From JBGTLA01 sp041744375 (GTDB lineage Bacteria > Actinomycetota > Acidimicrobiia > Spongiisociales > ZC4RG35), in NCBI GenBank assembly GCA_041744375.1, contig JBGTLA010000113.1, positions 1-15,059 on the forward strand: a DNA stretch of 15,059 nt. Reading direction: 5' to 3'. Numbering within the stretch: position 1 is the first letter of the stretch; each line of letters begins with the position of its first letter. Under the pieces are notes generated by a model. That model worked only from the letters and a program-made list of their open reading frames with translations. It was not told the origin of the DNA and did not search any database. Both the position numbers and the translations under genes were made by a program. Positions 13,263 to 15,059 of this stretch are shown here, in pieces.

Positions 13263-13938
13263 GGACGCCTTGATACTGGTGGTGGAGGACGACCGATCGA
13301 TACGTGAGATCACCCGTATCGGGCTGTCGGAGGCCGGATTCGGCGTCGTCACTGCTGCCGACGGGGAAGCGGCCCTCGCCGAGTATCGAGCCCGCCGTCC
13401 CGACCTGGTGGTGTTGGACGTCATGTTGCCGAAGCGCGACGGGTACGAGGTGCTGCGCAGCATCCGCTCGCTGGCCGCCACCCCCGTCGTGATGCTCACG
13501 GCCCGCTCCGAAGCCATGGACGTGGTTCTGGGTCTGGAGCTGGGCGCCGACGACTACGTGACCAAACCCTTCGAGATGCCGGTGCTGGTGGCGCGCATCC
13601 GCTCGGCGTTGAGACGGGCCCGTACCGAGCCGGCCGCCGAGCGCTTCACATTGGGGCCCATTGAGATCGACGTCTCGTCGCACCGGGTCACCGGCCCGCA
13701 CGGGCCGATCGAGTTGACGCCGACCGAGTTCCGCCTGCTGACGGAGTTGGCCGCCACCCCGGGACGTGTCATGACCCGTGAGCTGCTGCTCGACCGGGTG
13801 TGGGGATACCCCGACGTGGGGGATTCCCGTTTGGTCGACGTTGCCGTCCAACGCCTCCGCTCCAAGATCGAACCAGATCCCGCCAAACCCACTTTGATCG
13901 AGACCGTGCGCGGCTTCGGATACCGAGCGGGCGGCTGA
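13261..13938 (+). CDS. OmpR/PhoB-family response regulator, MtrA-like
   Basis: A 225-residue DNA-binding response regulator. The receiver domain (about 1-118) has the acidic pair E10/D11, phospho-acceptor Asp53 in VVLDVMLPKRDGYEVL, Thr80 in VVMLTARS and Lys102 in DDYVTKPF. The C-terminal winged helix (about 128-223) has LTPTEFRLLTELA, VWGYPDVGDSRLVDVAVQRLRSKIE and ETVRGFGYRAGG. The DVVLGLELGADDY, VWGY and DSRLVDV segments resemble mycobacterial MtrA, so an envelope or cell-cycle role is plausible but not proven; LpqB, the usual third partner, would lie outside the window. The stop is one base before the kinase start, giving one operon. A direct repeat over the start suggests autoregulation. 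It is divergent from ddl. Confidence 0.93.
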   Translation: MDALILVVEDDRSIREITRIGLSEAGFGVVTAADGEAALAEYRARRPDLVVLDVMLPKRDGYEVLRSIRSLAATPVVMLTARSEAMDVVLGLELGADDYVTKPFEMPVLVARIRSALRRARTEPAAERFTLGPIEIDVSSHRVTGPHGPIELTPTEFRLLTELAATPGRVMTRELLLDRVWGYPDVGDSRLVDVAVQRLRSKIEPDPAKPTLIETVRGFGYRAGG

Positions 13939-13939
13939 G

Positions 13940-15059
13940 GTGGGTTCGTTCCGTCGGCGCCTCATCCTCACTTTGATCGGGCTGGTGGCCCTCACGGCCC
14001 TGGCCGTCGGAACGATCTCGACGGTGCTGGTCGAGCGGTCGTTGCGCGCCCAACTCGTGGCCGACGCCACCGGCGGAGCCGAGTTCAACATCGGCGTCCT
14101 CCCCGACGCCGTGGGCCTCCCGGTCGGCGCCGGGTACCAAGAAGTGGAAAGTTCGGGGCTCCTGGACCGCTTCTTGATACGCGGTGTGGACGGCGCCTGG
14201 GTCGAGTTCGCCGATGCCGAACCGCTCGTGTCGGGCATCTCCGTCGTCGACGGGCCCGCCGCGGTCTCGCCGGGCCTGCGCGCCATCGTCGACCGAGGAG
14301 AGCTCGCCTACGAGTTCGTGTCTCTGGGGGCACACCCCGTGCTTGTCGTCGGAGGACGACGCCCGCCGGCCGGGCCTGATTTCTACTTCGTGTACTCGGC
14401 CGCACCAATCGACTCCGCTACCGGACGGCTCGTGACCACCATGACAGCCGTCACCGCCGGGGTGGCCCTGGTGGGCGCGGTGGTGGCATGGCTCATGGGC
14501 GGGCGACTCCTCAGGCCGGTGGGCGCGGCCCGGGAAGCGGCCGAACGGATGGCCGAGGGTGACCTCGAGGTGCGGCTGGCCACCACCGAACGCGACGAGT
14601 TCGGCCAGTTGGCGGCTTCCTTCAACCTGATGGCCGCCTCGCTCCAGGAGACGTTCGGCGCCCTGGAGCGGGCCCAGGCCCGTGAGCGCAGGTTCGTGGC
14701 CGATGTGACCCACGAACTGCGCACACCCCTCACCAGCCTCGTCAACTCGGCACGCATGCTCTCGGAGCGGTTGGGGCGGCGGCTCCAGGTGACAGACGAA
14801 GACCGGGACATCGCCGCCATGGTCGACGAGGAGGTCGGGCGCATGGCCAACCTGGTCGAAGATCTCCTCGAGATCTCCCGACTCGACGCCGAACACGGCG
14901 GCCGCCAGATGACGGAGGTGGATCTCGGCCGCTTCCTGGCCGAGATCATCGAACGGCGACTGCCCACCGCCCAGTTGACGGTGGAGGCCGCCGCACCGGT
15001 CGTCTCCGACCCGCGCGCTCTCGAGCGCATCGTCGGCAACCTCGTCGACAACGCCCTCC
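13940..15059 (+). CDS. Sensor histidine kinase with HAMP domain, cut by window edge
   Basis: Membrane histidine kinase, partner of the response regulator just upstream; 373 residues are in the window and most of the ATPase domain is missing. It begins at a GTG after the stop of the regulator with one base between. The order is: membrane helix about 8-31; an extracytoplasmic sensor region of about 130 residues with no motif I recognise; second membrane helix about 164-187; HAMP about 188-240 (RLLRPVGAAREAAERMAEGDLEV, SFNLMAASLQ); and dimerisation domain with the H-box FVADVTHELRTPLTSL, phospho-acceptor His258. The sequence ends in the N-box, ERIVGNLVDNAL (Asn371). The SFNxMAASLQ and RRFVADVTHELRTPLT segments resemble MtrB. 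No lipobox or signal peptidase site is visible; the first helix serves as anchor. Confidence 0.93.
   Translation, partial: MGSFRRRLILTLIGLVALTALAVGTISTVLVERSLRAQLVADATGGAEFNIGVLPDAVGLPVGAGYQEVESSGLLDRFLIRGVDGAWVEFADAEPLVSGISVVDGPAAVSPGLRAIVDRGELAYEFVSLGAHPVLVVGGRRPPAGPDFYFVYSAAPIDSATGRLVTTMTAVTAGVALVGAVVAWLMGGRLLRPVGAAREAAERMAEGDLEVRLATTERDEFGQLAASFNLMAASLQETFGALERAQARERRFVADVTHELRTPLTSLVNSARMLSERLGRRLQVTDEDRDIAAMVDEEVGRMANLVEDLLEISRLDAEHGGRQMTEVDLGRFLAEIIERRLPTAQLTVEAAAPVVSDPRALERIVGNLVDNAL

Noticed and set aside
13174..14286. 370-codon minus-strand open frame opposite the two-component genes
   Set aside because: Both strands cannot be coding here with equal weight; the + strand shows intact receiver, winged-helix and kinase motifs.
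1..15059. Search by eye for a mobile element, CRISPR array, tRNA/rRNA, toxin-antitoxin or defence cassette
   Set aside because: No transposase or integrase motifs, terminal repeats, spaced repeats or tRNA-like cloverleaf were seen; gene content is core and syntenic.

Overview
The window is high-GC DNA with densely packed genes, many GTG and TTG starts, overlapping stop/start codons and little intergenic space. Gene content and order (recG, rsmD, coaD, a SepIVA-like protein, DUF177, rpmF, plsX, rnc; rpmB next to a fakA/DAK-type kinase; a stand-alone Lrp/AsnC ligand domain next to ddl; an MtrAB-like two-component pair) point to an actinobacterium. The presence of plsX between rpmF and rnc suggests a deep branch such as Acidimicrobiia rather than a mycobacterium or streptomycete. 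That placement is inference from synteny, not from a phylogeny.

Layout. 1-1059 (-): 5' part of a flavin amine oxidase that runs off the left edge. 1207-2043 (+): alpha/beta hydrolase. 2119-2844 (+): RDD-family membrane protein, ending 13 nt from the convergent end of rnc. 2858-6936 (-): a tightly coupled housekeeping block read in the order rsmD, coaD, SepIVA-like, DUF177, rpmF, plsX, rnc. 6980-7360 (+): a small DUF2237 gene that interrupts the usual recG-rsmD adjacency. 7387-11185 (-): fakA then recG. 11304-11717 (+): rpmB and a small cold-shock-like OB protein, followed by a long hairpin. 11834-12067 (+): Lrp/AsnC ligand-domain protein. 12081-13163 (-): D-Ala-D-Ala ligase. 13261-15059 (+): OmpR-family response regulator and its histidine kinase, cut by the right edge.

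The genes mostly serve core functions: ribosome parts and rRNA maturation (L28, L32, DUF177, RsmD, RNase III), cofactor supply (CoaD), acyl-phosphate supply for phospholipids by two routes (PlsX and FakA), wall precursor and septation (Ddl, SepIVA-like), and DNA repair (RecG). Starts fall into two classes. Operon-internal genes have Shine-Dalgarno sites or overlapping stop/start codons. Several first genes lack a Shine-Dalgarno site and carry a -10-like hexamer 6-7 nt before the start codon, as expected for leaderless mRNAs.

I found no tRNA, rRNA, CRISPR array, insertion sequence, prophage or defence cassette. No stretch longer than 300 bases lacks a gene. I do not see a clearly novel multi-gene system. 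The best leads are an 11-bp-spaced direct repeat over the response-regulator start, the hairpin after the cold-shock-like gene, that divergent OB protein itself, and the antisense DUF2237 gene.
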